64,000 nt of DNA from Rhodococcus_G sp042879035 (GTDB lineage Bacteria; Actinomycetota; Actinomycetes; Mycobacteriales; Mycobacteriaceae), in the NCBI RefSeq assembly GCF_042879035.1, contig NZ_JBIAOU010000013.1, positions 78,594 through 142,593 of the forward strand, written 5' to 3'. Shown here piece after piece: positions 34,918-43,307 of the stretch; positions within the stretch are counted from its first letter, which is position 1, and each line of letters starts with the position of its first letter. The translations under genes and the position numbers were made by a program. The notes beneath the pieces were generated by a model. It was not told the origin of the DNA. It worked only from the letters and a program-made list of their open reading frames with translations, and searched no databases.

Positions 34918-35580
34918 GCAGGCGACTCGCGCACCGGCGTCACCGGTGTCGAGGGTGGTCTGATCGGGTGCCGGCGCGTACCGGGTGGGGATGTTGGCGA
35001 AGTTGTCGGCACCGGCGTGCACGACGATCGCCCGGCCGTCACCGTGGTTCTGCAGGTCCTCGATGGTGAACGCGTCGGTGGTGGTGGTCAGGTTCCCGGT
35101 GCCGTTCTGTCCCACGAACAGCGACGGCAGGTCGCCGCTGGCCGGGTGGCCGGTGTGACCCTCGACCTGGAGGTGCCCGCCCGCGGAGGTGAAGTCGCCC
35201 TCACAGGTGCCGACCGAGTGGATGTGCAGTCCGTGGAAACCGGGCGCGAGACCGTTCGCGGCGACCGTGACGACAACGCCGTCGCCGGAGCCGACGAAGG
35301 TCGCGGTGCCGGCAGCCTTGCCGTCCGCACCCTGCAGAACGACGTTGATCCGCTCGACATGCTCGGAGCTGCCGGAGGTGCCCTCGCTGTGCTCGCCCGC
35401 CGGTGCCGCGGCTCCGGTCCAGACCGCCGGAGTGGTGCCCTCGACGTCGCTCGCCTCCTGGTTGGGCGGGCTGCACGCGGTCAGGCCCGCTGCCGCGATC
35501 GCAACCATCGGGGTGACCACGCGCAGGGAAACGCGGCGGGACCGGGTCGTCTGCGAATCGCGTCGGGTAAGCAAGGCCAT
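34903..35580 (-). CDS. sodC: Cu/Zn superoxide dismutase, lipoprotein
   Basis: 225-residue periplasmic or surface enzyme that converts superoxide to peroxide and oxygen. The N-terminal lipobox LTAC places lipid-anchored Cys36. Metal ligands are visible in GFHGLHIHSVGTC and GHTGHPASGDLP, then IVVHAGADNFANIP, with the disulfide cysteines GTC and ARVACGV. A Gly/Ser-rich linker (GEHSEGTSGSSEH) precedes the fold. The start is ATG 35580, with GGAG eight bases upstream; a TTG lies one codon earlier. Position corresponds to Rv0432. Confidence 0.95.
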   Translation of the reverse strand: MALLTRRDSQTTRSRRVSLRVVTPMVAIAAAGLTACSPPNQEASDVEGTTPAVWTGAAAPAGEHSEGTSGSSEHVERINVVLQGADGKAAGTATFVGSGDGVVVTVAANGLAPGFHGLHIHSVGTCEGDFTSAGGHLQVEGHTGHPASGDLPSLFVGQNGTGNLTTTTDAFTIEDLQNHGDGRAIVVHAGADNFANIPTRYAPAPDQTTLDTGDAGARVACGVIK

Positions 35581-35701
35581 CAAACCGCTCCTTCGAGATG
35601 GGCTGGAAGTGCACTGATCATAGCCAGCCGGAGTTGCCGGCCGACCGGTGGTCTACGACGGGGCATAGTTGACGTGCGCGCGGCACGCGGACGGGACTTC
35701 C

Positions 35702-36307
35702 CTAGGGCGAGGTGACGATGACGATCACGCCCGGGGAGGCAGTGGCGATACCGGAGAAGCGCTGTTCGGAGACGATCCCGAGCTCGTCGGCGATCTCCTG
35801 CGCGGCCTGCTTCTCCGCCGCCGAGCCGGCGCTGTAGTAAACGGTGGTCCGGGAGACGTTGCCGGTGCTGTAGTTGCCGGTCTCCGACACCGTCCACCCG
35901 CCCGATTCGAGGGTGCTCGCCGTCTCCGCGGCGAGCCCGCTGACGGTGCTGTTGTTGAACACGCGGACCGAGACCGACGAGCGGTCGACGGTGCCGCTCG
36001 ACGCCGACTGGGAGCTTGCCGCGGCGAGCGGGACGGCACTGGCGGCGGGCGTGGTCGTCGTCGGCCGGGCCGACGCACCGGGGCTGTTGGGAACGGCCGA
36101 CACGGGGGCGACACCGGGTACGACCTCGGTGGCCCGGGATTCGGCGTCCGAGTTGGACAGGCTCATCGCACCGATACCCGCGAACGCGATCGCGAGGGCG
36201 ATGAGGACCATCGCGAGCGCGCGCAGGGGCGGTCCCGACGATGCTGGCTGCGGGGTGCTCACTGTCTCGACCTTACGGGTCCGCGCATGGTTGCCGGCAT
36301 CCGACAT
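35702..36307 (-). CDS. LytR C-terminal-domain membrane protein
   Basis: 201 residues. One transmembrane helix (LRALAMVLIALAIAFAGIGA, about 28-48), a Pro/Ser/Thr-rich extracytoplasmic spacer, then the LytR_C domain (VSVRVFNNSTVSGLAAETAS, GWTVSETGNYS, TTVYYSAGSAAEKQAAQEIA). LytR_C domains accompany cell-wall ligases but their role is unclear. Corresponds to Rv0431 by order (def, DUF3263, LytR_C, sodC). ATG 36307 is 3 nt after the DUF3263 stop. Confidence 0.85.
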   Translation of the reverse strand: MSDAGNHARTRKVETVSTPQPASSGPPLRALAMVLIALAIAFAGIGAMSLSNSDAESRATEVVPGVAPVSAVPNSPGASARPTTTTPAASAVPLAAASSQSASSGTVDRSSVSVRVFNNSTVSGLAAETASTLESGGWTVSETGNYSTGNVSRTTVYYSAGSAAEKQAAQEIADELGIVSEQRFSGIATASPGVIVIVTSP

Positions 36308-36310
36308 CCC

Positions 36311-36637
36311 CTAGGTGACGTCGAACCCGAGCCGGCGTGCCGCGCGTGCCTTCTGCCTGCTCGCCCGCAGGCGGCGCAGACGTTTGACCAGCATCGGGTC
36401 CGCGGCGAGGGCTTCCGGACGGTCCACGAGGCCGTTGAGAACCTGGTAGTAGCGGGTCGCGGACATCCCGAAGAGCTCCTTGATGGCGTCCTCCTTGGCG
36501 CCCGCGTACTTCCACCACTGCCGCTCGAAGGCGAGAATGTCGTGGTCGCGGCGAGTGAGGCCGTCCTCCCCGACCTCGTTCGCGTCCTGCAGGTCGGTCG
36601 GCTCCGAATTCCGGCTACGCGCGGCTGCGCCGTCCAT
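36311..36637 (-). CDS. DUF3263 protein
   Basis: 108 residues. DGLTRRDHDILAFERQWWKY then AIKELFGMSATRYYQVLNGL is the conserved helix-turn-helix-like core; the basic C-terminus (KRLRRLRASRQKARAARRLG) suggests nucleic-acid contact. ATG 36637 is chosen because GAGGAGTGAG precedes it; the frame open to 36757 is poorer. Likely a small DNA-binding protein. First gene before the LytR_C gene, divergent from def (253 nt apart). Confidence 0.85.
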   Translation of the reverse strand: MDGAAARSRNSEPTDLQDANEVGEDGLTRRDHDILAFERQWWKYAGAKEDAIKELFGMSATRYYQVLNGLVDRPEALAADPMLVKRLRRLRASRQKARAARRLGFDVT

Positions 36638-36876
36638 CTCACTCCTCAACGTCGAGCTCCCGCCCAGGCTCAGCGAAGCCAAAAACTCCCCGTCCGCCCG
36701 GTCGGCTCCGCGGACCGGGCGGCGAATTACAACCGTGTGCTCCGGATATTCAACCACGGTCCCCCGACAGGATCGCCGGTTCCAACGGGCGCGTCGTTCG
36801 GCGGTTCACCCGCCGGTTGCCCCGACCGTCAGCGGGTTCGCCGACCACCGGGGACGGACCCCGCGGCGAGTCCCAC

Positions 36877-36882
36877 TATTCT
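36877..36882 (+). promoter_or_regulatory. Leaderless -10 box of def
   Basis: TATTCT eight bases before ATG 36891, with no Shine-Dalgarno sequence. Confidence 0.65.
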
Positions 36883-36890
36883 CTGTGACC

Positions 36891-37481
36891 ATGGCTATTC
36901 TTCCGATCCGGATCGTGGGCGACCCGGTGCTGCACGAGCCGACCCAGCCGGTGACGCAGCCCCTGTCCGAGGTGGCGGAGCTCGTCTCCGACATGTACGA
37001 CACCATGGACGCCGCGAACGGGGTCGGGCTGGCCGCCAACCAGGTCGGTGTCGGCCTGCGTCTGTTCGTCTACGACTGCCCCGACTACGACTCCGATCGG
37101 GACGGTGCCCGCCGCCGCGGCGAGGTGATCAACCCCGTTCTCGAGACGTCGGAGATCCCGGAGACCATGCCGGATCCGGAGGACGACGACGAGGGCTGCC
37201 TGTCCGTGCCCGGTGAGCAGTTCCCGACCGGCCGGGCGACCTGGGCGAAGGTCACGGGCGTCGACGCGAACGGCGATCCGGTCGAGATCGAGGGCACCGG
37301 TTTCTTCGCGCGGATGCTGCAGCACGAGGTCGGGCACCTGGACGGTTTCCTCTACACGGACGTGCTGATCGGCAGGCACGCCCGCGCCGCGAAGAAGATC
37401 ATCAAGCGGTCCGGCTGGGGCGTTCCGGGCCTGAGCTGGGTTCCGGGCACGGTGGAGGATCCGTTCGGACACGATGACTGA
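36891..37481 (+). CDS. def: Peptide deformylase
   Basis: 196 residues. Removes the formyl group from the N-terminal Met of new proteins, with a metal bound by Cys and two His. All three motifs are intact: GVGLAANQVG, EGCLSVPG and QHEVGHLDG. An acidic insert (PDPEDDDEG) precedes motif 2. The C-terminal tail (VPGLSWVPGTVEDPFGHDD) is typical for actinobacteria. The start is set by the leaderless -10 box; upstream in-frame codons are not protein-like. Overlaps the GNAT gene by 8 nt. Confidence 0.97.
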   Translation: MAILPIRIVGDPVLHEPTQPVTQPLSEVAELVSDMYDTMDAANGVGLAANQVGVGLRLFVYDCPDYDSDRDGARRRGEVINPVLETSEIPETMPDPEDDDEGCLSVPGEQFPTGRATWAKVTGVDANGDPVEIEGTGFFARMLQHEVGHLDGFLYTDVLIGRHARAAKKIIKRSGWGVPGLSWVPGTVEDPFGHDD

Positions 37482-38487
37482 CGTCCCCGCCGGGGACGAA
37501 CACGACGCGCAGACCGTCCGCATCGCGGCGGCGGGACACCGCCCGCCGCGCCCGGGCAACCGCGTGGTCCTGCGGTACAAGTTGCCGCCGGGGTATCCGC
37601 AGCCGCTGACCGACATCATCGGGGAGCTCGTCGCCCTGTCACCCGCCGTGGTGGTCCGGGCGCCGGACGGACGCGTCGTGCAGGTGTCTGCGGACCAGGT
37701 CGTCGCGCTCAAGACACTGGGCGCGCGTCCGGTGGCGTCCCGGGAGATCCGCGCGCTCGAACTGGCCGCGGCGGACGCCTGGCCGGGCACCGAGCAGACC
37801 TGGATCGACGGGTGGTTGCTGCGGTACGGCGACGGTTTCACCCGCCGGGCCAATGCGGCGGCGCCGCTGGGTCGGGCGCACCGGATCGGCGACCTGTACT
37901 CCGGTGAGACCCTCGAACGGTTGCGGGCGTGGTACGCCGAGCGGGGCCGGGCGCTGACGCTGCTGCTGCCGGACCGGCTCGGCACGGCACCCGAGGGCTG
38001 GACCACGGGTGGCGAGACGCTGGTCATGGCCGCCGACATCGGCAATCTCACCCTGCCCGACGGCACCTCGATCGTCGAGGTGACCGATCGGCCGGGCCCC
38101 GACTGGTTGGCGTCCTACCACTATCGCGGTGCGCTACTTCCGGAGCCGGCCCTCGCGGTGCTCTCGGCCGTCCGCGACGGCCGGGTCGCGTTCGGCGCGG
38201 TGCGCGGCGGAGCCGAGACGCTGGCGATCACCCGCGCAGCGATCACCGACGCCCCGGACGACCGCCGGTGGGTCGGGCTGGCGGCGGTCGAGGTGGCGCA
38301 GGCGCACCGACGTCGCGGGCTCGGGTTCCTGATCTGCGGGGAGATGATCCGCTGGGGCCGCGACCGCGGGGCGACCCACACCTACGTCCAGGTCGAGGAG
38401 GACAACGCCGGCGCGATCGCGCTCTACCGCGCCCTCGGGTTCGTCGACCACCACCGCTACCGGTACGCCACCGCACCCACCCCCTGA
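37474..38487 (+). CDS. GNAT acetyltransferase with N-terminal SH3-like domain (Rv0428c-type)
   Basis: 337 residues. Residues 20-90 (GNRVVLRYKLPPGYPQPLTD, VVVRAPDGRVVQVSADQVV) form a small beta-rich domain; residues 95-330 are GNAT-like, with the acetyl-CoA motif HRRRGLGFLICGEMIRWG and VEEDNAGAIALYRALGF. Same gene order as Rv0429c (def)-Rv0428c-Rv0427c (xthA). Acetyl acceptor unknown. The 3' end is followed by a large hairpin at 38506-38550. Confidence 0.87.
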   Translation: MTDVPAGDEHDAQTVRIAAAGHRPPRPGNRVVLRYKLPPGYPQPLTDIIGELVALSPAVVVRAPDGRVVQVSADQVVALKTLGARPVASREIRALELAAADAWPGTEQTWIDGWLLRYGDGFTRRANAAAPLGRAHRIGDLYSGETLERLRAWYAERGRALTLLLPDRLGTAPEGWTTGGETLVMAADIGNLTLPDGTSIVEVTDRPGPDWLASYHYRGALLPEPALAVLSAVRDGRVAFGAVRGGAETLAITRAAITDAPDDRRWVGLAAVEVAQAHRRRGLGFLICGEMIRWGRDRGATHTYVQVEEDNAGAIALYRALGFVDHHRYRYATAPTP

Positions 38488-38505
38488 CCCCCACCCCCTT
38501 TCGGC

Positions 38506-38550
38506 TGAAGGCGCCCTTCGTGCGGCCTGATCGCACGAAGGGCACCTTCA
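38506..38550. repeat. Long hairpin between the GNAT gene and xthA
   Basis: TGAAGGCGCCCTTCGTGCG (38506-38524) pairs with 38532-38550 over 19 bp with one C/A mismatch and a 7-nt loop. It lies 19 nt past the GNAT stop and 32 nt before the xthA -10 box. It could serve as terminator of the def-GNAT transcript. No other copy was found in the window. Confidence 0.7.
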
Positions 38551-38581
38551 CCCGGTGGGGTTCGGTGTCGTGGGGCCGAAC

Positions 38582-38587
38582 TACGCT
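38582..38587 (+). promoter_or_regulatory. Leaderless -10 box of xthA
   Basis: TACGCT six bases before ATG 38594, with no Shine-Dalgarno sequence. Confidence 0.6.
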
Positions 38588-38593
38588 GCGGGC

Positions 38594-39409
38594 ATGCGAT
38601 TGGCGACGTGGAATGTGAACTCGGTGCGGGCCCGGACCGACCGGGTGGTGGACTGGTTGACGCGGACCGAGACGGACGTCCTGGCGATTCAGGAGACCAA
38701 GTGCCGTGACGACCAGTTCCCGACCGAACGCTTCACCGACCTCGGCTACGAGGTCGCGCATGTCGGACTGAGCCAGTGGAACGGTGTCGCGATCATCTCC
38801 CGGGTCGGACTCGAGGACGTGCAGGTCGGGTTCGAGGGCCAGCCGGGATTCGCGAAGGCGGCCGCGGACACCCTCGACCTCGCGACGCCGGTCGTGGAGG
38901 CCCGCGCGATCGGCGCGACGTGTGGCGGAGTGCGGGTCTGGAGCCTGTACGTGCCGAACGGCCGCGAGTTGGCGGACCCGCACTACGCGTACAAGCTGGA
39001 CTGGTTGGCGACGCTGCGGGACGATGCCGCGAAATGGCTGGCTGACGACCCGAACGCGCAGATCGCGCTGGTCGGCGACTGGAACGTCGCGGCCACCGAC
39101 GAGGACGTGTGGGATCCGGCGCTGTTCGTGGGCAAGACGCACACCTCGCAGCCGGAACGCGACGCGTTCTTCGCATTCGAGGAGATCGGGTTCACGGAGG
39201 TGACGCGTCAGCACACCCCCGGCCCCGGCGTGTACACCTACTGGGACTACACGCAGCTGCGGTTCCCGAAGCGACAGGGCATGCGCATCGACTACCAGTT
39301 CGCCTCGCCGGCGCTCGCCGCGCGGGTCACCTCCGCGTCGATCGACCGGGACGAGCGAAAGGGCAAGGGTGCCAGCGACCACGCCCCGGTCGTCGTCGAG
39401 CTGAGCTGA
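38594..39409 (+). CDS. xthA: Exodeoxyribonuclease III
   Basis: 271 residues; AP endonuclease and 3'-5' exonuclease of base-excision repair. Begins MRLATWNVNSVRARTDRVVD and holds IQETKCRDDQFP (Mg-binding Glu), YVPNGRELADP, VGDWNVAATDEDVWDP (Asp-x-Asn), the YWDYTQLRFPKRQGMRIDY segment and the catalytic SDHAPV near the end. Start fixed by the -10 box and first protein-like Met. Rv0427c counterpart. Confidence 0.95.
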   Translation: MRLATWNVNSVRARTDRVVDWLTRTETDVLAIQETKCRDDQFPTERFTDLGYEVAHVGLSQWNGVAIISRVGLEDVQVGFEGQPGFAKAAADTLDLATPVVEARAIGATCGGVRVWSLYVPNGRELADPHYAYKLDWLATLRDDAAKWLADDPNAQIALVGDWNVAATDEDVWDPALFVGKTHTSQPERDAFFAFEEIGFTEVTRQHTPGPGVYTYWDYTQLRFPKRQGMRIDYQFASPALAARVTSASIDRDERKGKGASDHAPVVVELS

Positions 39410-39421
39410 GCGCGCGACGCG

Positions 39422-39820
39422 TCACGGCGCGTCGTCGACCAGGGTGAGGTACTCGGTGTGGGTGCCGAGGTAGCGCTGCACGTACGTGCACACCGGGTGC
39501 ACTCGCCACCGCCGGACCCGTGCCTCCTCGAGCACCTCGTGGACGAGGACGGCCGCCCACCCGCGGCCGCCGTGCTCCTCTTTGATCACGGTGTGCATCA
39601 GTGCGACGCGGCAGCCGTCCTCCGGCGCGCCGTCGACGCCGCCGACGCCGCCGACGCCGAGGCAGCGGTACCCGAGGATCCCGACCAGTTCGTCGTCGAC
39701 CCACAGGTCGAAACGCGAGTGCGCGGGATCGTCCTCGACCTGCGCCCGGGCGGGATCGGCGCGCCGCACCGTGACGGGTGCGCGCACCGGACCGTTGTGC
39801 CTTCTGAACATGTCGTTCAT
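39422..39820 (-). CDS. Small GNAT-family (YjdJ-like) protein 1
   Basis: 132 residues. SRFDLWVDDELVGILGYR is the N-terminal strand pair of YjdJ-type GNAT proteins; ALMHTVIKEEHGGRGWAAVL is the acetyl-CoA loop (G-G-R-G-W-A) and VHPVCTYVQRYLGTHTEY the C-terminal part. The start at ATG 39820 (MNDMFRRHNG) is a choice among nearby codons (39811 also possible). A tandem paralogue lies immediately upstream (39933-40274). Convergent with xthA. Acceptor unknown. Confidence 0.82.
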   Translation of the reverse strand: MNDMFRRHNGPVRAPVTVRRADPARAQVEDDPAHSRFDLWVDDELVGILGYRCLGVGGVGGVDGAPEDGCRVALMHTVIKEEHGGRGWAAVLVHEVLEEARVRRWRVHPVCTYVQRYLGTHTEYLTLVDDAP

Positions 39821-39932
39821 GCAAGCAGCCGGCCCGCCGCGGCACCGCCCGCACAGCGCGGTGGAGACAAGTTGTCGCCCATCCTTCGTCGAATCGTGGC
39901 CGAATCGCCGCCCGGGGGTCAAGTAGGCGTCG

Positions 39933-40274
39933 TCACACCGCGACGAGCATGTCGCGGTACTCGGGGTGGGCGGCGACGAACCGCTGCACGTAGGTGCAGA
40001 CCGGGCGGACCCGCCACCCGTAGCGACGGGCCGCGTCGAGCGCTCCCCGCACTATCACGGCGGCGAGTCCGCGATGACCGAAGTCCTCCACGATCACGGT
40101 GTGCAGGAACGAGACGATGGGTGCGCCACGCCGGTGCTGCGCGCCGGTGGAACCGCTGTTCGCATCGATGTCGTAGTAGCCGAGGATGCCGACGAGGTCG
40201 CCGTTCAGCCACAACTCGAAGCGACTCTGGGACGCATTGTTCGCCACCTCCGCAGTCGGCGTATCCGCAATCAT
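39933..40274 (-). CDS. Small GNAT-family (YjdJ-like) protein 2
   Basis: 113 residues, paralogous to the preceding entry: SRFELWLNGDLVGILGYYDI, SFLHTVIVEDFGHRGLAAVI and VRPVCTYVQRFVAAHPEY align block by block. ATG 40274 is preceded by GGGAGAGG. The gene is divergent from the thiC riboswitch region and probably co-transcribed with the paralogue. An acetyl-CoA-dependent role is inferred from the fold only. Confidence 0.82.
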   Translation of the reverse strand: MIADTPTAEVANNASQSRFELWLNGDLVGILGYYDIDANSGSTGAQHRRGAPIVSFLHTVIVEDFGHRGLAAVIVRGALDAARRYGWRVRPVCTYVQRFVAAHPEYRDMLVAV

Positions 40275-40427
40275 CAGCCTCTCCCTACACCCGTAACAAA
40301 ATGTGATGCACGCCACTATAGGTGCGGTGTCGCGGCGGGCAACAGGGCTACCCGGAAATTGCCGACCGGACGGCGCCCGAACCGGCCCGCAACCGCCCCC
40401 CACTGGCGGTCGCGCGCGACAGCCCGC

Positions 40428-40433
40428 TATGGT
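40428..40433 (+). promoter_or_regulatory. Candidate -10 box of the thiC riboswitch transcript
   Basis: TATGGT about 22 nt before the first conserved riboswitch bases. The predicted start near 40440 would give a leader of about 125 nt to thiC. Confidence 0.5.
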
Positions 40434-40454
40434 CTCGGGCGACAACTCAACAAC

Positions 40455-40558
40455 CCACGGGGGCTCGCACCAGCGGGCTGAGAGGACGGCTAGCTCTTCG
40501 TCGAGCGCTCAGGGCCGTCGACCGTATGAACCTGACCGGGTAATGCCGGCGTAGGGAG
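40455..40558 (+). ncRNA. TPP riboswitch controlling thiC
   Basis: Conserved thi-box bases are clear: GGGCTGAGA near 40485-40493, then ATGAACCTGACCGGGTAATG, CCGGCGTAGGGAG at the 3' end (to 40558). The variable P3 stem (about 40494-40520) lies between. The final GGGAG is also the Shine-Dalgarno of thiC, eight bases before ATG 40566. Binding of thiamine pyrophosphate would therefore hide the ribosome site directly. Confidence 0.95.
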
Positions 40559-40565
40559 ATTCTCG

Positions 40566-42206
40566 ATGAGGCACACCTCTGTCACCACCGAGCCGTCCGT
40601 CACCACCGGGCCGATCGAGGGGAGCAGCAAGCAGTACCTGGACGTCGACGGGCTGTCGGTCCCGGTCCGGCGCGTCCACCTGACCACCGGGGCACACCTG
40701 GACCTGTACGACACCTCCGGCCCGTACACCGACACGAACGCGACGATCGACCTGGAAGCGGGCCTGCCGCCGGTGCGCTCGGCGTGGCCGCGCCCCGCGG
40801 GCGCCACCACGCAGCTGGGCTGGGCACGCGCCGGTGTCGTGACCGACGAGATGCGCTATTGCGCTGCCCGCGAAGGTGTTTCACCCGAAGTCGTGCGCGA
40901 GGAGGTAGCCGCGGGTCGCGCGGTGATCCCGGCCAACCGCCGCCACCCCGAGCTCGAACCGATGGTGATCGGCAAGCGGTTCGCCGTCAAGGTGAACGCG
41001 AACATCGGCAACTCGGCGGTCAGTTCGTCGATCGCCGAGGAGGTCGAGAAGATGGTGTGGGCGACCCGCTGGGGCGCCGACACCATCATGGACCTGTCCA
41101 CCGGGAAGAACATCCACGAGACCCGGGAGTGGATCCTGCGCAACTCCCCCGTGCCGGTGGGCACGGTGCCGATCTACCAGGCACTCGAGAAGGTCGGCGG
41201 GGATCCGACCAAGCTGACGTGGGAGTTGTACCGGGACACCGTGATCGAGCAGTGCGAGCAGGGCGTCGACTACATGACCGTCCACGCCGGTGTGCTGCTG
41301 CGGTACGTACCGCTCACCGCGAAGCGGGTCACCGGGATCGTCTCCCGCGGCGGCTCGATCATGGCGGCCTGGTGTCTCGCACACCACCGGGAGTCGTTCC
41401 TGTACACGCACTTCGAGGAACTCTGCGAGATCCTCGCGCGCTACGACGTGACGTTCTCGCTCGGCGACGGACTGCGTCCCGGGTCGATCGCGGATGCCAA
41501 CGACGAGGCCCAGTTCGCCGAACTGCGCACCCTCGGCGAACTCACCACGATCGCGAAATCACATGGCGTGCAGGTGATGATCGAGGGACCGGGCCACGTG
41601 CCGATGCACAAGATCGTCGAGAACGTGCGACTCGAGGAGGAGTGGTGCGAGGAGGCGCCGTTCTACACCCTCGGACCGCTCGCCACCGACATCGCGCCCG
41701 CCTACGACCACATCACGTCGGCGATCGGTGCCGCGATGATCGCCCAGGCCGGGACCGCGATGCTCTGCTACGTCACCCCGAAAGAGCATCTGGGACTGCC
41801 GAACCGGGACGACGTGAAGGTCGGCGTCATCGCGTACAAGATCGCCGCGCACGCGGCGGACCTGGCCAAGGGCCACCCCCGGGCGCAGGAACGTGACGAC
41901 GCGCTGTCGACGGCGCGCTTCGAGTTCCGCTGGCACGACCAGTTCGCGCTGTCGCTCGACCCGGACACCGCCCGCGAGTACCACGACGAGACGCTGCCCG
42001 CCGAGCCGGCGAAGACCGCGCACTTCTGCTCGATGTGCGGCCCGAAGTTCTGCTCGATGCGCATCTCGGCGGACGTCCGCGCCTACGCGGAGGAGCACGG
42101 GCTCACCGACGCGGTGGCGTTGGAGGCGGGCATGGCGGAGAAGTCCGCGGAGTTCGCGGGCAGCGGAAGCCAGGTGTACCTGCCCGTCGTTCCCACGGGT
42201 CGTTAG
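40566..42206 (+). CDS. thiC: Phosphomethylpyrimidine synthase
   Basis: 546-residue radical-SAM enzyme that turns aminoimidazole ribotide into HMP-phosphate, the pyrimidine of thiamine. GKRFAVKVNANIGNSAVSSS, TVPIYQALEKVGG, MIEGPGHVPMHKI and LGPLATDIAPAYDHITSAIG are hallmarks. The C-terminal cluster-binding motif CSMCGPKFCSM (C-x2-C-x4-C) is intact near residue 486. First gene after the TPP riboswitch; thiD follows 11 nt downstream. Confidence 0.98.
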   Translation: MRHTSVTTEPSVTTGPIEGSSKQYLDVDGLSVPVRRVHLTTGAHLDLYDTSGPYTDTNATIDLEAGLPPVRSAWPRPAGATTQLGWARAGVVTDEMRYCAAREGVSPEVVREEVAAGRAVIPANRRHPELEPMVIGKRFAVKVNANIGNSAVSSSIAEEVEKMVWATRWGADTIMDLSTGKNIHETREWILRNSPVPVGTVPIYQALEKVGGDPTKLTWELYRDTVIEQCEQGVDYMTVHAGVLLRYVPLTAKRVTGIVSRGGSIMAAWCLAHHRESFLYTHFEELCEILARYDVTFSLGDGLRPGSIADANDEAQFAELRTLGELTTIAKSHGVQVMIEGPGHVPMHKIVENVRLEEEWCEEAPFYTLGPLATDIAPAYDHITSAIGAAMIAQAGTAMLCYVTPKEHLGLPNRDDVKVGVIAYKIAAHAADLAKGHPRAQERDDALSTARFEFRWHDQFALSLDPDTAREYHDETLPAEPAKTAHFCSMCGPKFCSMRISADVRAYAEEHGLTDAVALEAGMAEKSAEFAGSGSQVYLPVVPTGR

Positions 42207-42209
42207 GCT
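42204..42209 (+). promoter_or_regulatory. Leaderless -10 box of thiD, embedded in the thiC stop
   Basis: TAGGCT eight bases before GTG 42218; its first three bases are the thiC stop codon TAG. It would let thiD be transcribed without the TPP riboswitch. Confidence 0.5.
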
Positions 42210-42217
42210 CACCGGTT

Positions 42218-43084
42218 GTGAAGCTGCTGCCGCTGACCCCCGATGGTCAGACTCCCGTTCGCGTCCTCACCATCGCCGGAACCGACTCCGGCGGCGGTGC
42301 GGGCATCCAGGCCGATTCGCGCACGATGGCGCTGCTCGGCGTGCACGCCTGCGTCGCGGTCGCGGCCGTGACCGTACAGAACTCGGTGGGGGTCAGCGGT
42401 TTTCACGAGATTCCGCCGCAGGTGGTCGCGGACCAGGTGCGGTGCGTCGTCGAGGACATCGGGGTGAGCGCCGCGAAGACCGGGATGCTGGCGTCGACCG
42501 CGATCATCGAGTCGGTCGCGCAGGTGTGCGGCGAGGTCGGCATCGGCCGGGGCACCCCGGTGCCGCTGGTCGTCGATCCGGTGTGCGCGTCGATGCACGG
42601 TGATCCGCTCCTGCACGAGGAGGCCCTGGACGCGGTCCGGCACACGCTGATCCCGCTGGCGTCGCTCGTCACCCCGAATCTCGACGAGGTCCGGCTGATC
42701 ACCGGCATCGAGGTGGTCGACGACGCGACGGCGCGGCGGGCGGCGGAGGCGCTGCACGGACTGGGTGCGCAGTGGGCACTGGTCAAGGGCGGGCATCTGC
42801 GCACGTCGACCGAGTCGACGGACCTGCTGTTCGACGGGGAGCGTTTCCACGAGTTCACCAGTCCCCGCATCGACACCGGCAACGACCACGGCGGCGGCGA
42901 CACCCTCGCCGCGTCGATCGCGTCCGCCCTCGCGCACGGGTACCCGATGCCCGACGCCGTCGAGTTCGGGAAGCAGTGGGTCACGCGCTGCCTCGCCGCG
43001 TCGTACGACCTCGGGGCGGGGCACGGGCCCGTCTCCCCGCTGTGGCGCCTGCACACGGACGCCGCGGACGGTCAGCGCGAATAG
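42218..43084 (+). CDS. thiD: Hydroxymethylpyrimidine/phosphomethylpyrimidine kinase
   Basis: 288 residues. Two successive phosphorylations of HMP to HMP-PP. RVLTIAGTDSGGGAGIQAD is the substrate- and Mg-binding start; KTGMLAS, VVDPVCASMHGDPLL, VTPNLDEVRLITG and NDHGGGDTLAASIASALAHG complete the PfkB/ThiD pattern. GTG 42218 is the start; upstream in-frame codons lie in thiC. The 3' end overlaps the convergent 61-residue gene by 13 nt. Confidence 0.95.
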   Translation: MKLLPLTPDGQTPVRVLTIAGTDSGGGAGIQADSRTMALLGVHACVAVAAVTVQNSVGVSGFHEIPPQVVADQVRCVVEDIGVSAAKTGMLASTAIIESVAQVCGEVGIGRGTPVPLVVDPVCASMHGDPLLHEEALDAVRHTLIPLASLVTPNLDEVRLITGIEVVDDATARRAAEALHGLGAQWALVKGGHLRTSTESTDLLFDGERFHEFTSPRIDTGNDHGGGDTLAASIASALAHGYPMPDAVEFGKQWVTRCLAASYDLGAGHGPVSPLWRLHTDAADGQRE

Positions 43085-43257
43085 TCCCTGAAGGTCATCA
43101 CGGCACCGACCAGGATCACCATGGCAGCGACGAGGTAGACCGCGATCCGGAACCAGTAGGGACCGACCCCGTAGTAGTTCACGGCGAACGCGCCGAGCAT
43201 CGAGGCCAGGATCAGAACGATTCCGTAGAAGGGTGTTCGCTGTTCCCGATCAACCAT
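43072..43257 (-). CDS. Small two-helix membrane protein, unknown
   Basis: 61 residues: a hydrophilic start (MVDREQRTPFY) and two hydrophobic segments (GIVLILASMLGAFAVNYYG; RIAVYLVAAMVILVGAVMTF). No family recognised, but it has typical features of short actinobacterial membrane proteins. ATG 43257; the longer frame upstream runs through the hairpin repeat. Overlaps thiD tail-to-tail. Confidence 0.7.
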   Translation of the reverse strand: MVDREQRTPFYGIVLILASMLGAFAVNYYGVGPYWFRIAVYLVAAMVILVGAVMTFRDYSR

Positions 43258-43307
43258 GCATCCAGTGTCCGCGCGCGACGGGCGGGTGGCAATGGGGCGC
43301 CTACGGC

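Noticed and set aside
39415..39431. GACGCG/CGCGTC repeat between xthA and the GNAT gene as terminator
   Set aside because: Only a 6-bp stem made of GC-rich bases that recur by chance in this genome.
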